From the NCBI RefSeq assembly GCF_016741785.1, contig NZ_JAERRL010000020.1:1-64000 (forward strand): a DNA stretch of 64,000 bases, read 5' to 3'. The position numbers and the translations under genes are program-made. This document shows, piece by piece, positions 38,979 through 51,987 of the stretch; the stretch's first letter is position 1, and each line of letters begins with the position of its first letter. Below the pieces are notes generated by a model. That model did no database searches. It saw nothing but the letters and a program-made list of their open reading frames with translations, and was not told the origin of the DNA. The DNA is from Streptomyces sp. 7-21. Its GTDB lineage: Bacteria > Actinomycetota > Actinomycetes > Streptomycetales > Streptomycetaceae.

Positions 38979-41153
38979 ATGCCCCACACCCCGCCCGCCG
39001 CCCTTACCTGGCACCGTGACGACGACGGCCTCGTCACCCTCACCTGCGACGGGCCCGCCTGGACGCGGCCCGATGCCCCGGCCGCCGGCTCCGGCATCGC
39101 CGCCGCCCTCGCCGACGCCGCCGACCGCCTCGCGGCCGGAGCCGGCGACGGAACGGTGCGCGGCGCCGTGCTCCGCGTGCCCGGCGCCCGGTTCCACGCG
39201 GCGGCGGGGCTGGACGAGGTGCTGGCGGACGGTCCCGGCCGCGCCGACCGCTTCCTCGCCGCCTCCCGCCGCGTTCACCGCGCCCTGCGCCGCCTGGAGA
39301 CGCTGGGCCTGCCCGTGGTCGCCGTCGTCACCGGGCCCGCACACGACGGCGGCCTCGAACTCGCCCTCGCCTGCCACCACCGCATCGCCGTCGACCGGCC
39401 CGGCGTGACCCTCGGCCTGCCCGGCGTCACCCTGGGGCTCACGCCCTCCGGCGGCGGCGTCGTGCGCACCGTCCGGCTGCTCGGCGTCGCCAGCGCCCTC
39501 AACGACGTGCTGCTCCCCGGCACCCGCCACCGGCCCGGCGAGGCCGCGCGCCTTGGGCTGGTGGACGCCACCGCCCCCACCGAGGAGGACGCCCTCGCCC
39601 TCGCCCGGGACTTCATCGACGGCCACCGCGACGCCGTCCAGCCCTGGGACGCGCCCGGCTACCGGATTCCCGGGGGCACCCCCGCCGACCCGGAACTGGC
39701 CGCCGCGCTGCCCTCGTTTCCCGCCCTGCTGCGTGCCCGCACCGGCGGCGCCCCCGCGCCCGCGCCCCAGGCGCTGCTCGCCGCCGCCGTCGAGTGCTCC
39801 CAGGTCGGTGTGGAGGCCGCCGCCGACGTCGAGGCCCGCTACGCCGCCGAGGTCGCCACCGGCCGCATCGCGGCCAACCTGACGCGCGCCTTCCACGTGG
39901 ACATCCCCCGCGCCCGGGAGGGCGTCAGCCGCCCCGCCGGGCCGGAGCACGTGCCCGCCAGCGTCGCCGTGCTGGGCGCCGGGATGATGGGCGCCGGCAT
40001 CGCCGCGGCCTGCGCCAGCGCCGGGCTCCGGGTCGTGCTCACGGACGTCAGCGAGGAAGCCGCCCGGCGCGGCCTGGAGCGCGTCGCCGCAACGTTCGAC
40101 CGCGCCGTCGCGCGCGGCCGCCTCACGGCCGGGGAACGGCGCGAGGCGCTGGCGCGCGTCACCCCGGCCGCGCGCCTGGCCGACGCGGCGGGCTGCGAGG
40201 CGGTGATCGAGGCCGTCACCGAGGATCTCGCCCTCAAACAGGAGGTGTTCGCCGAGGTGCAGCACGTGGCGGCGCCCGGCGCCCTGCTCGCCACCAACAC
40301 CTCGACGCTGCCGGTCTCCACCATCGCCGGGAGCGTCGGCCGCCCGGAAGACCTGCTGGGCCTGCACTTCTTCTCGCCCGTGGACCGGATGCCGCTGGTC
40401 GAGATCGTCCGGGGCCGCCGCACCAGTGACGCCACGCTGGCCCGCGGCATCGACCTCGTCCGCCGGCTGCGCAAGACGCCCGTCGTCGTCCGCGACGCCC
40501 GCGGCTTCTTCACCTCCGCCGTCATCGGCCGCCGGCTGGACGAGGGCGTGGCCATGCTCGCGGAGGGCATCGCGCCCGCGTCGGTCGAACAGGCGGCCCG
40601 GCAGGCCGGGTATCCCACGGGTGTCCTGGCGCTGCTCGACGAGATCTCGCTCACCCTCGTGCAGCGGATCAGGGCCGAGGCCCGCGCCGGGGCCGAGGCC
40701 GCCGGCCGCGCCTGGCAGCCGCACCCCGCCGAGGCCGTACTCGACCGCATGACGGGGGAGTTCAAACGTCCGGGCCGGGCAGCCGGCGCGGGCTTCTACG
40801 ACTACGACGCCGACGGCCGCCGCACCGGCCTGTGGCCCGGCCTGCGCGAGCACTTCGGCCGGGACGGCGCCGGTGACGTGCCGCTGCGGGACCTCACCGA
40901 GCGGCTGCTGTTCGCCGAGACCCTCCAGGCGCTGCGCCTGCTCGCGGACGGCGTCGTCGCCTCCCGTGCGGATGCCACGGCGGGCGCGCTGCTGGGCCTC
41001 AGTTTCCCCGCCTGGACCGGCGGCCCCGTCCAGTACGCCGAGAACTACGAGGGCGGCCTGCCCGGCTTCGCCGCCCGCGCCGAGGAGCTGGCCGCGCGTT
41101 ACGGCGAACGGTTCGCTCCGCCGCCGTCCCTCCTCAGCGGCGCCCCGGCGTGA
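38979..41153 (+). CDS. FadB-like enoyl-CoA hydratase/3-hydroxyacyl-CoA dehydrogenase fusion
   Basis: A 724-residue two-part enzyme. Residues ~1-270 have the crotonase fold; ~320-620 are the dehydrogenase, with VAVLGAGMMGAGIAAACA as NAD loop, VIEAVTED and the catalytic His of GLHFFSPVDRMPLVEI, and a second C-terminal domain to the end. In the crotonase half, one acid is kept (DGGLELALACHH) but the usual LPE-(x)TLG reads GLPGVTLGL, so the second catalytic Glu is Gly; the oxyanion loop (FHAAAGLDE) also departs from the common AGGDL form. The hydratase may be weak or changed, while the dehydrogenase looks intact. ATG at 38979 follows CGGAG. Confidence 0.9.
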   Translation: MPHTPPAALTWHRDDDGLVTLTCDGPAWTRPDAPAAGSGIAAALADAADRLAAGAGDGTVRGAVLRVPGARFHAAAGLDEVLADGPGRADRFLAASRRVHRALRRLETLGLPVVAVVTGPAHDGGLELALACHHRIAVDRPGVTLGLPGVTLGLTPSGGGVVRTVRLLGVASALNDVLLPGTRHRPGEAARLGLVDATAPTEEDALALARDFIDGHRDAVQPWDAPGYRIPGGTPADPELAAALPSFPALLRARTGGAPAPAPQALLAAAVECSQVGVEAAADVEARYAAEVATGRIAANLTRAFHVDIPRAREGVSRPAGPEHVPASVAVLGAGMMGAGIAAACASAGLRVVLTDVSEEAARRGLERVAATFDRAVARGRLTAGERREALARVTPAARLADAAGCEAVIEAVTEDLALKQEVFAEVQHVAAPGALLATNTSTLPVSTIAGSVGRPEDLLGLHFFSPVDRMPLVEIVRGRRTSDATLARGIDLVRRLRKTPVVVRDARGFFTSAVIGRRLDEGVAMLAEGIAPASVEQAARQAGYPTGVLALLDEISLTLVQRIRAEARAGAEAAGRAWQPHPAEAVLDRMTGEFKRPGRAAGAGFYDYDADGRRTGLWPGLREHFGRDGAGDVPLRDLTERLLFAETLQALRLLADGVVASRADATAGALLGLSFPAWTGGPVQYAENYEGGLPGFAARAEELAARYGERFAPPPSLLSGAPA

Positions 41154-41156
41154 GGC

Positions 41157-41636
41157 TCACCCGGCGTAGCCGGTGGGGCGGCCGCTGACCCGCACCCACA
41201 CCCGCTTGCCGCCGGGCGTCCGCTCGTAGCCGAGGTCGTCGGCCATCTCCCGCAGCAGCCACAGCCCGCGCCCCTCCTCGGCCGTCCAGTCGGGCAGCGT
41301 GATCCGCGGCAGCACCGGCGAGGTGTCGTGAACGGCGACCTCCACGGCGTCACCGTCGAGCGTCAGTTCCAGCACGCAGCGCGGGTCGGGCACATGGCGC
41401 GCGACGTTCGACAGCAGCTCGGTGACGCCGTGGAGCACCACCTCGACCACGCGCGGCGGCTGGTTCCACTCGCGCATCGCGGCCGAGGCGAGCCGCCGGA
41501 AACGCGCCAGATCTTCCTTGCGTACCGTCAGCGTCCAGCTGCGACACAGCCGGTGCGGGTCGGCCTCCTGGCCGGTGAGCGTCACGGTCCCTCCGGGGCT
41601 TCCACGGTGCGTCATGGCTTGGGCGCGCTGCGTCAT
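41157..41636 (-). CDS. ATP-binding protein of the anti-sigma/RsbW-like HATPase family
   Basis: A 159-residue protein with a histidine-kinase-like ATPase fold. VVLHGVTELLSNVARHV is the N box, VAVHDTSPVLPRI is the G1 region, and EEGRGLWLLREMADDLGYERT is the G2 region. Streptomyces encode dozens of such proteins; some are anti-sigma factors and most have unknown partners. The ATG at 41636 follows AAGGTG; an upstream TTG at 41666 and a downstream ATG at 41615 are alternatives. It stands alone, convergent with the FadB-like gene. Confidence 0.85.
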   Translation of the reverse strand: MTQRAQAMTHRGSPGGTVTLTGQEADPHRLCRSWTLTVRKEDLARFRRLASAAMREWNQPPRVVEVVLHGVTELLSNVARHVPDPRCVLELTLDGDAVEVAVHDTSPVLPRITLPDWTAEEGRGLWLLREMADDLGYERTPGGKRVWVRVSGRPTGYAG

Positions 41637-41812
41637 GCCCTGCACCTTGCCCGCAACTCCCGGCAATCCGCAAGGAATTCAGCTGCGCCCGTGCTGTTCA
41701 TATCACTCGATGGAGTGGTGAAGGTGACGGGCCGTCAGTGCAACGGTGCTGGTCCGGCAGACTTGAGCGGCCCCGCGGCGCCACCCGCGGCGGAACGGGG
41801 GCGCACCGGTGC

Positions 41813-42472
41813 TCATTCCGCGCCCCGGCCGGACGCGGAGGCACGGCCACCGGTCCGCCACCGGCCGAGCACCGCCGACGGCATCAGGTCCATCAGGTCG
41901 TCGGCCGTGTCCTGGAGCGTCTGCGGGCTGCCGTCCTGCCGCTCCTCCCAGGCGAACGCGGCCGACAGCGCCGCCGCATTGAACGCCCCCGCCAGCAGCG
42001 TCGGCCGGGGATCGCCGGGCTCGGTTCCCTCCCGCGCCGCCAGCACGGACGCCAGCCGGTGCTGCTCCGTCACCGCGTACCGCAGGAACGCCGCGAGCAC
42101 CTCCGGCTCGGAGCAGATCAGCCGCAGCGCCGGCAGATAGACGTCCGGATGCCGCGCCGACATGGCCGTCACCACGTCGCGCCCCGCCTCCCGCAGCGCC
42201 CGCAGCGGCTCCTCGCGGGGCGGCCGCCGCTCCAGCTCGGCCAGGAACAGCGCGCCGGCCTCCCTGACCGGCAGCAGTACCAGCTCCTCCTTGCTGGCGA
42301 AGTAGCGGAAGAACGTGCGCTGAGACACCTCGGCCCGCCGCGCGATGTCCGACACGGTGGTGGCCGCGTAGCCGCGCTCCTTGAAGAGGTCCAGTCCGCA
42401 CCGCAGCAACGCCCGCCGTGTCTGTGCCTTCTTGTGCTCCCTCAACCCGAACGGCTCCGGGCAGACTCCCAT
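41813..42472 (-). CDS. TetR-family transcriptional regulator
   Basis: A 219-residue regulator. The DNA-binding domain is standard: QTRRALLRCGLDLFKERGYAATTVSDIARRAEVS within residues 17-50, then QRTFFRYFASKEEL. The C-terminal ligand domain is variable, with EPEVLAAFLRYAVTEQHRLA resembling actinobacterial regulators of the acyl-TetR class. It is divergent from tex with 142 bases between starts. No palindrome specific enough to name an operator was found. The target is unknown. Confidence 0.93.
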   Translation of the reverse strand: MGVCPEPFGLREHKKAQTRRALLRCGLDLFKERGYAATTVSDIARRAEVSQRTFFRYFASKEELVLLPVREAGALFLAELERRPPREEPLRALREAGRDVVTAMSARHPDVYLPALRLICSEPEVLAAFLRYAVTEQHRLASVLAAREGTEPGDPRPTLLAGAFNAAALSAAFAWEERQDGSPQTLQDTADDLMDLMPSAVLGRWRTGGRASASGRGAE

Positions 42473-42614
42473 GTGCGCATCGTACGGCCGCCGCCGCGAA
42501 GTGACCCCCGGCCGTCACGAACCGACCGCGCGTCCCTGCCTCCGGAGCGCGGCGGCCGCCTGCCAGAATGCACAGCGCGGCGCAGGGCGCGCCGGGAAAG
42601 CGGGAGCGTTGATC

Positions 42615-44990
<2,376 letters not shown>

Positions 44991-44998
44991 GCCGCGCC

Positions 44999-45036
44999 GC
45001 CGCCGGTGCCCGGAGCGCGGCCCGGGCACCGGCGGC
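44999..45036 (+). terminator. 15-bp perfect hairpin after tex
   Basis: GCCGCCGGTGCCCGG at 44999-45013 pairs exactly with CCGGGCACCGGCGGC at 45022-45036 around an 8-base loop, beginning 8 bases after the tex stop. There is no T-tract, which is common for Streptomyces terminators. Confidence 0.8.
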
Positions 45037-45071
45037 CCTGGCGGCCGGCTGGGCAGGGCCGGGAAAAGCCT

Positions 45072-45101
45072 TTGCCGGGCCCGTCGCGGGCGGCCTACAC
45101 T
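45072..45101 (+). promoter_or_regulatory. Candidate promoter of the ABC-F gene
   Basis: TTGCCG at 45072-45077 and TACACT at 45096-45101, with an 18-base spacer, resemble a principal-sigma promoter. It would start transcription near 45108, about 250 bases before the ABC-F start codon. Confidence 0.55.
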
Positions 45102-45358
45102 CACCGGTGGCCTGTTGTCACCCGAAGGAGCGCCGTTGCACAGCTGAGGTCTGCGGACACCGCGAGCCAGCCGGTACCGCGCGTCACGACGTGTGGGGTG
45201 CTGGGCTGCCCGCACGCATGACCTCGCCGCCGCACGGCCCCGCACGGGCGCGGCCCGCTCCTTCGCCGAGCGCCCGCCGCTTGCACGCCTCCGGCATCCG
45301 GCCCGGTGTTCCGCTTCCGCGTCAGTGACCCGCCCGGACACACCGCGAAGAGGCCGCC
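45102..45358 (+). other. Long leader of the ABC-F gene
   Basis: About 257 bases without a convincing gene. AAGGAG at about 45124 is followed by TTG CAC AGC TGA, a possible three-codon leader, and other short frames cross the region (one from GTG 45107, 73 codons, Cys- and Pro-rich). Several GC-rich arms could form alternative hairpins (for example GGGCGC with GCGCCC near 45247-45276). Such leaders precede many ABC-F resistance genes, where ribosome stalling by an antibiotic lifts attenuation. Here this is only suggested by layout. Confidence 0.4.
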
Positions 45359-46963
45359 ATGCCACCCGCTATCCACATCTCCTGCACCAATCTGTCGTTC
45401 TCCTGGCCCGACGGCACCCCCGTCTTCGACGGCTTCGACCTGGCCGTCGGCCCCGGCCGCACCGGCCTGATCGGGCTCAACGGCACCGGCAAGTCCACGC
45501 TGCTGCGGCTCATCGCCGGGGAGCTGACGCCCGCCTCGGGCACCGTGCGGGTCGCGGGCGAGGTCGGCTACCTGCCGCAGAACCTGACGCTGGACACGTC
45601 CAGGACCGTCGCCGAGGTGCTCGGTATCGACCGCCGCCGCGCCGCCCTGCACGCGATCGAGTCCGGCGAGGCCAGCGAGGAGCACTTCACCGTGCTCGGG
45701 GACGACTGGGACATCGAGGAGCGCAGCCGCGCCCTGCTCGCCCAGCTGGGGCTGGGCGCCCTGGACCTGGACGACACGGCCGGCCGGATGTCGGGCGGGG
45801 AGACCGTCCTGCTGGGCCTGGCGGCGCAGCTGCTGCGCCGCCCGTCCGTGCTGCTGCTGGACGAGCCGACCAACAACCTCGACCTGCACGCCCGGCAGCG
45901 GCTGTACGGCACCGTCCGCGACTACCGGGGCGTCATGGTCATCGTCAGCCACGACCGCGAGCTGCTGGAGCACGTCGATCAGATCGCCGACCTCCGCGAG
46001 GGCACGGTGCGGTGGTTCGGCGGCACGCTGTCCGCGTACGAGGAGGCCCTCGCCGTCGAGCAGGAGGCCGCCGCCCGCATGGTGCGCGCCGCCGAGGCGG
46101 ACGTGCGGCGGCAGAAGCGGGAACTGATCCAGGCCCACGACAAGCTGGCCGGGCGGGCGCGCTCCGCGCAGAAGGCCTTCGAGAACAAGCGCGAGCCGCG
46201 CGCGGTGATGCGCGCGCGCAAGCGCACCGCGCAGGTTTCCGCGGGCAAGCTGCTGGGCGTCCACGGCGACCGGCTGGTCCAGGCGCAGGAGCGCCTGGAG
46301 GAAGCGGAGAGCGCGGTGCGGGACGACGACGTGATCCGCGTGGACCTGCCGCACACCGCGGTCCCGCCGCGCCGCCGGGTGCTGACGGTGCGGCAGCTGG
46401 CGCTGCGGCACGGCGTCACCGCCGACCTGGACGTCCAGGGGCCGGAGCGGATCGCGCTGACGGGCCGCAACGGCGCGGGCAAGACCACGCTGCTGTCGCT
46501 GGTCGCGGGCCAGGCCGAGCCCCGGGCCGGCACGGTGGAGGTCCACGTGCCGCTGCGGTACCTGCCGCAGCGGCTGGACATCCTGGATGGCTCGCTGAGC
46601 GTGCTGGACAACGTCAGGCGCCTGGCGCCCGGCGCCAGCCCGCAGGAGGTGCGGGCCCGGCTGGCCCGGTTCCTGTTCCGCAAGGAGCGCCCGGCGCAGC
46701 TGGCCGGCACGCTCTCGGGCGGCGAGCGCTTCCGCGCCTCGCTGGCGGCCCTGCTGCTGGCCGAGCCGGCCCCGCAGCTGCTGCTGCTCGACGAGCCGAC
46801 CAACAATCTGGACCTCAGCAGCGTCCGGCAGCTGACCAGCGCGCTGGAGTCCTACCAGGGGGCGCTGATCGTGGCCAGCCACGATATGCCGTTCCTGCGG
46901 GGCATCGGGATCACGCGGTGGCTGCGGCTGGACGGGGAGCTGACCGAGACCGGGCCGATGTGA
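45359..46963 (+). CDS. ABC-F family ATPase (ribosome-associated)
   Basis: A 534-residue protein with two ATPase domains and no membrane segment. First domain: GLNGTGKST, MSGGETV and LLLDEPTNNLDLHARQR. Second: GRNGAGKTT, LSGGERFRA and LLLDEPTNNLDL. Between them (about residues 240-320) is a charged, helical interdomain linker of the P-site tRNA-interaction type. ABC-F proteins act on the ribosome, as translation factors or in protection from ribosome-targeting antibiotics. The very long leader fits an inducible protection gene, but the sequence cannot settle this. It converges on the exporter gene downstream. Confidence 0.94.
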   Translation: MPPAIHISCTNLSFSWPDGTPVFDGFDLAVGPGRTGLIGLNGTGKSTLLRLIAGELTPASGTVRVAGEVGYLPQNLTLDTSRTVAEVLGIDRRRAALHAIESGEASEEHFTVLGDDWDIEERSRALLAQLGLGALDLDDTAGRMSGGETVLLGLAAQLLRRPSVLLLDEPTNNLDLHARQRLYGTVRDYRGVMVIVSHDRELLEHVDQIADLREGTVRWFGGTLSAYEEALAVEQEAAARMVRAAEADVRRQKRELIQAHDKLAGRARSAQKAFENKREPRAVMRARKRTAQVSAGKLLGVHGDRLVQAQERLEEAESAVRDDDVIRVDLPHTAVPPRRRVLTVRQLALRHGVTADLDVQGPERIALTGRNGAGKTTLLSLVAGQAEPRAGTVEVHVPLRYLPQRLDILDGSLSVLDNVRRLAPGASPQEVRARLARFLFRKERPAQLAGTLSGGERFRASLAALLLAEPAPQLLLLDEPTNNLDLSSVRQLTSALESYQGALIVASHDMPFLRGIGITRWLRLDGELTETGPM

Positions 46964-46994
46964 CGGCCGGGGCGGCGGGCGGCGGCCGGGCGCG

Positions 46995-48761
<1,767 letters not shown>

Positions 48762-49075
48762 GGCGACAGTACTCCAGCGTCCAGGGGGATCGGTCGGGAT
48801 GACCTTGCCCTCGAAGCCACTCGAACACTCGCCGAAATGTGGATGAGACGGGGACTCTGCCCTTTTCCTTCTAGTTCAGGGCAATTGGTATACATGGTGA
48901 TAGTAGTCATGTAGGGAAGGCGCGTCCGGAAAGGCCGGCGCACCTCTGCCCACTAGTGAAATCCCGCCTCACGCGTCCCAGCGCGCCGGACCGGGCCCCT
49001 TACTGACGGCGCGGGCGCCCTCCGGTCCGCTCGGCCGTTCGCAACCATGCGCCCGTCCGCACGGGTGAGCGGGCC
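48762..49075. other. 314-base intergenic region between exporter and idi genes
   Basis: No gene is seen. An A/T-rich island (about 48865-48915, including GGTATACATGG) is unusual for this genome and probably holds the exporter promoter, though no clean hexamer pair was found for the minus strand. Toward idi, CGGACCG (48987-48993) pairs with CGGTCCG (49023-49029), and GGTGAG/CTCACC (49064-49080) forms a small hairpin over the idi stop; these may end the idi transcript. Confidence 0.5.
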
Positions 49076-49648
49076 TCACCAGCCGGCGGCCGCTCCCGTC
49101 AGCTCGCGGATCACCGGCCGGGCCGCCTCGAGCACCGTGCCGAACCACACCGAGAAGGTCTCCTCGCCGCGCAGCTTGTCCAGCGTCTGCGGGGTCACGA
49201 ACGCCGTCTCCGCCACCTCCGCCGGGTCCGGCCGCACCGCCGGCGCCACCAGACCCGCGAAGAGGTGGTTGTACTCGTGCTCCACCAGGCCGGACGCCGG
49301 GTCCGGGTGGTGGTAGGTCACCGTTCCCGCCTCGCGCAGCAGCCGCGGCGCCACGCCCAGCTCCTCGGCGGTCCGCCGCGTGGCCGCCAGGAACGGCGGC
49401 TCGTCGGGGTACGGGTGGCCGCAGCAGGTGTTCGACCACACGCCGGGGGAGTGGTACTTCTCACGTGAGCGGCGCTGGAGCAGCAGCCGCCCCTCCGCGT
49501 CGAACAGGAAGACCGAGAAGGCCCGGTGCAGCCGCCCGGGCGGCTGGTGGGCCGACAGCTTCTCCGCGGTGCCGACGGTCGCTCCGTCGTCCCCGACCAG
49601 TTCCAGCATGATCGGCGGGGTCTCGGTGCGGTCGGTGCTGCGGCTCAT
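49076..49648 (-). CDS. idi: Isopentenyl-diphosphate delta-isomerase, type 1
   Basis: A 190-residue Nudix-fold isomerase. The active-site Cys lies in VWSNTCCGHP and the catalytic Glu in VEHEYNHLFAG; RAFSVFLFDAEGRLLLQRRS and RRTAEELG are the other family blocks. It interconverts isopentenyl and dimethylallyl diphosphate, feeding prenyl chain synthesis. It lies about 10 kb upstream of the hopanoid genes, in a region whose order resembles the idi-to-hopanoid part of the Streptomyces coelicolor chromosome as I recall it. Confidence 0.96.
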   Translation of the reverse strand: MSRSTDRTETPPIMLELVGDDGATVGTAEKLSAHQPPGRLHRAFSVFLFDAEGRLLLQRRSREKYHSPGVWSNTCCGHPYPDEPPFLAATRRTAEELGVAPRLLREAGTVTYHHPDPASGLVEHEYNHLFAGLVAPAVRPDPAEVAETAFVTPQTLDKLRGEETFSVWFGTVLEAARPVIRELTGAAAGW

Positions 49649-49726
49649 GTACCTCAGGTCTTTCTCGGGGAGGGGCCAGTCGCCCGGCGCCTCGGGGCGG
49701 GACTCTCCCAGTGTGCCGCACGATGA

Positions 49727-50659
49727 TCAGTGACACGGCCGCGGCTCGTGGGCCGCGTGGCCCGCGGGCTCCAGCTGGAACGTGCAGTGCGTCACGTCGA
49801 AATGCTTCCCGAGGCAGCCCTGAAGCTGGCGGAGCATCCGCTGCTGCCCCGCTTCGTCCAGCGCCTCCCGGCCCACCACCACGTGGGCCGACACCACCGG
49901 CATCCCCGACGTGATGGTCCATACGTGGAGATCGTGCAGATCCTCCACGCCCGGCATGCGCAGGATGTGCTCACGAACGCGCCGGACCTCCACATTTCTC
50001 GGCGCCGCCTCCAGCAGCACGTCCAGCGCCTCGCGCGCCAGCCGCACCGTCCTGGGCACGATCAGCAGGGCAATCACCAGCGACGCCACCGGATCGGCGC
50101 CCTGCCAGCCCGTCGTCATGATCACCAGCGCCGCCACCACCACGGCCAGCGAGCCCAGCGCGTCCGCCGCCACCTCCAGGAACGCCCCGCGCACGTTCAG
50201 GCTCTCGCGCTGCCCGCGCCGCAGCAGCCACAGCGACGCGCCGTTCAGCGCCAGGCCCACGGCGCCGAAGAGCACCGTCGTCCCGCCCGGCACGGCCGCG
50301 GGCTCCCGCAGCCGCGCCACCGCCTCCAGCAGGATGTAGCCGCCCACCCCGAGCAGCAGCAGGCAGTTCAGCAGCGCCGCCAGGATCTCCGCCCGCGCCA
50401 AGCCGAACGTGCGGCGGTCGCTCGCCGGGCGGTTCGCGATCCGGATCGCCAGCAGGGCGACGCCGATGCCCACGGCGTCCGTCGCCACATGCCCGGCGTC
50501 GGCCAGCAGCGCCAGTGACCCAGTCAGCAGCGCCCCCGCCAGCTCGGCCACCAGCAGCGCACAGGCGATCAGCAGTGCGGCCCGCAGCCGCCCCCGGTGC
50601 GCGGCTCCCGCCGTGCCCCCGGACGCGGCGGACACGCCGTGGTCATGACCCGCCCCCAT
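49727..50659 (-). CDS. Cation diffusion facilitator (CzcD-like metal efflux)
   Basis: A 310-residue metal/proton antiporter. Six membrane helices are expected; metal-site HxxxD patterns are visible in LLADAGHVATDAVG (helix 2) and FLEVAADALGSLAVVVAALV (helix 5, with Glu-Ala-Ala-Asp-Ala replacing the usual His). The cytosolic end has DLHDLHVWTITSGMPVVSAHV and His-rich ends (GHDHG at the start). It probably exports zinc, cobalt or a similar divalent metal. A MerR-type operator-like sequence lies just before the gene. Confidence 0.94.
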   Translation of the reverse strand: MGAGHDHGVSAASGGTAGAAHRGRLRAALLIACALLVAELAGALLTGSLALLADAGHVATDAVGIGVALLAIRIANRPASDRRTFGLARAEILAALLNCLLLLGVGGYILLEAVARLREPAAVPGGTTVLFGAVGLALNGASLWLLRRGQRESLNVRGAFLEVAADALGSLAVVVAALVIMTTGWQGADPVASLVIALLIVPRTVRLAREALDVLLEAAPRNVEVRRVREHILRMPGVEDLHDLHVWTITSGMPVVSAHVVVGREALDEAGQQRMLRQLQGCLGKHFDVTHCTFQLEPAGHAAHEPRPCH

Positions 50660-50692
50660 CGTTCACCGCCTCCCGCTCGCGCTTACCGGCCC

Positions 50693-50713
50693 CCTCAAGT
50701 GAACTACGGGAGG
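50693..50713. promoter_or_regulatory. Possible MerR-type operator before the metal efflux gene
   Basis: CCTCAAGTGAACTACGGGAGG has a left arm identical to that of classic SoxR/MerR-family boxes (CCTCAAGT) and a poorer right arm (CGGGAGG). It lies 34-54 bases upstream of the efflux gene start, near TATACC on the minus strand. A metal-responsive MerR protein would fit, but none is encoded nearby. Confidence 0.4.
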
Positions 50714-50767
50714 GGGGTATAAGCAACGCGGCACTGGAAACGGTTGTCACTGTCCTGACCTGCGGAT

Positions 50768-51781
50768 TCACCCCTCGCGCCGCTCGCCGCGGACCCCTTT
50801 CGGGTGCCGGCGGCGCCATCCCTCCCACGCCGAGGCCACCATGCCGCGCACGTCCCCGCGCGCCGTGAAGCCCAGCACCTCGCGCGCCCGGTCCACCGAG
50901 GCCACCACCCGCGGCGGGTCACCCGGCCGCCGCGGCGCGATATGCGGCGCCGGCTCGCGGATCCCCGTGACCTCCGCCACCAGCCCGGCCAGCTCCCGGA
51001 CCGAGACGCCCCGGCCAGTGCCGACGTTCACCGTCAGCGGCCCCGCGTCCGCGCCCGGCCCCGCCAGCCACCGCGCCGCCGCCACGTGCGCGTCGGCCAG
51101 GTCCGTGACGTCCACGTAGTCGCGCACGCACGTCCCGTCGGGCGTCGGGTAGTCGTCCCCGAAGATCAGCGGCGGTTCGCCGCGCGCCAGCCGCTCGAAG
51201 AACAGCGGGAGCACGTTGGCCGCGCCGGTGTCGGCCAGCTCCGGCGCCGCCGCCCCCGCCACGTTGAAGTACCGCAGGCAGGCCGTGGCGATGCCGTGCG
51301 CCTCGCCCGCCGCGCGCACCAGCCACTCGCCCGCCAGCTTCGTCTCGCCGTACGGGCTCACCGGCCGGCACGGGGTGTCCTCGGTGACCACGCCGTCTCC
51401 GGGGCCCTCCGGGATGCCGTACACCGCCGCCGAGGACGAGAAGACCAGCCGCCGCACCCCGGCCGCGACGGCCGCCTCCAGCAGCACCGTCAGGCCGTGC
51501 ACGTTGACCCGGTAATAGCCCAGCGGGTCGGCCACCGACTCCGCCACCTGCTTGCGCGCGGCCAGATGCACGACGCCCGTCACACCGTGCGCCGCGGTCA
51601 CCTCGTCCAGCAGCGGCCGGTCCAGCACCGAGCCGCGCACCAGCGGCACGCCCGCCGGCAGCCGCGCCGGCAGCCCGGCCGACAGGTCGTCCAGCACCAC
51701 CACGCGCTCGCCCGCCGCGGTCATCGCGCGGACGACGTGGGCGCCTATATACCCGGCACCGCCGGTGATCAGCCACGTCAT
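50768..51781 (-). CDS. galE: UDP-glucose 4-epimerase
   Basis: A 337-residue short-chain dehydrogenase-fold enzyme. ITGGAGYIGAHVV binds NAD; the catalytic Ser/Tyr/Lys are in FSSSAAVYG and SPYGETK; LRYFNVAGA, GTCVRDYVDVTDLADAH and the C-terminal PGDPPRVVASVD are GalE signatures. It interconverts UDP-glucose and UDP-galactose. The ATG at 51781 begins at MTWLITGG; the open frame to 51850 is not supported by the family. Its position before the polymer operon suggests supply of galactosyl units to cell-surface polymers. Confidence 0.94.
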   Translation of the reverse strand: MTWLITGGAGYIGAHVVRAMTAAGERVVVLDDLSAGLPARLPAGVPLVRGSVLDRPLLDEVTAAHGVTGVVHLAARKQVAESVADPLGYYRVNVHGLTVLLEAAVAAGVRRLVFSSSAAVYGIPEGPGDGVVTEDTPCRPVSPYGETKLAGEWLVRAAGEAHGIATACLRYFNVAGAAAPELADTGAANVLPLFFERLARGEPPLIFGDDYPTPDGTCVRDYVDVTDLADAHVAAARWLAGPGADAGPLTVNVGTGRGVSVRELAGLVAEVTGIREPAPHIAPRRPGDPPRVVASVDRAREVLGFTARGDVRGMVASAWEGWRRRHPKGVRGERREG

Positions 51782-51905
51782 GGCGGCAGCGTAACCCCGC
51801 CCGCCCCGCCGCTCTCGCGTGGTCACCGACCGCTCGCGTAGGGTCACCACCGTCCCGCGGTTCCCGCGCTCGTGAACACCAGGTTTCCTGGTCCCGACGC
51901 GATTC

Positions 51906-51933
51906 TTGCCGCAGGGTAGTCATCAGATAATCT
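51906..51933 (+). promoter_or_regulatory. Candidate promoter of the cell-surface polymer operon
   Basis: TTGCCG (51906-51911) and TAATCT (51928-51933) are separated by 16 bases inside an A/T-rich patch. The ribosome site AAGGAG of the first gene lies about 40 bases downstream. Confidence 0.5.
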
Positions 51934-51987
51934 CTGCCCGTTGTGCAGTCCGCATCAGCGTGGTGCTGCCCCAAGGAGTGAACAGAC

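Noticed and set aside
45359..46963. Self-resistance gene of the peptide cluster
   Set aside because: ABC-F proteins act on ribosomes, while glycopeptide-family products act on the cell wall, and the gene is 28 kb away from the cluster edge.
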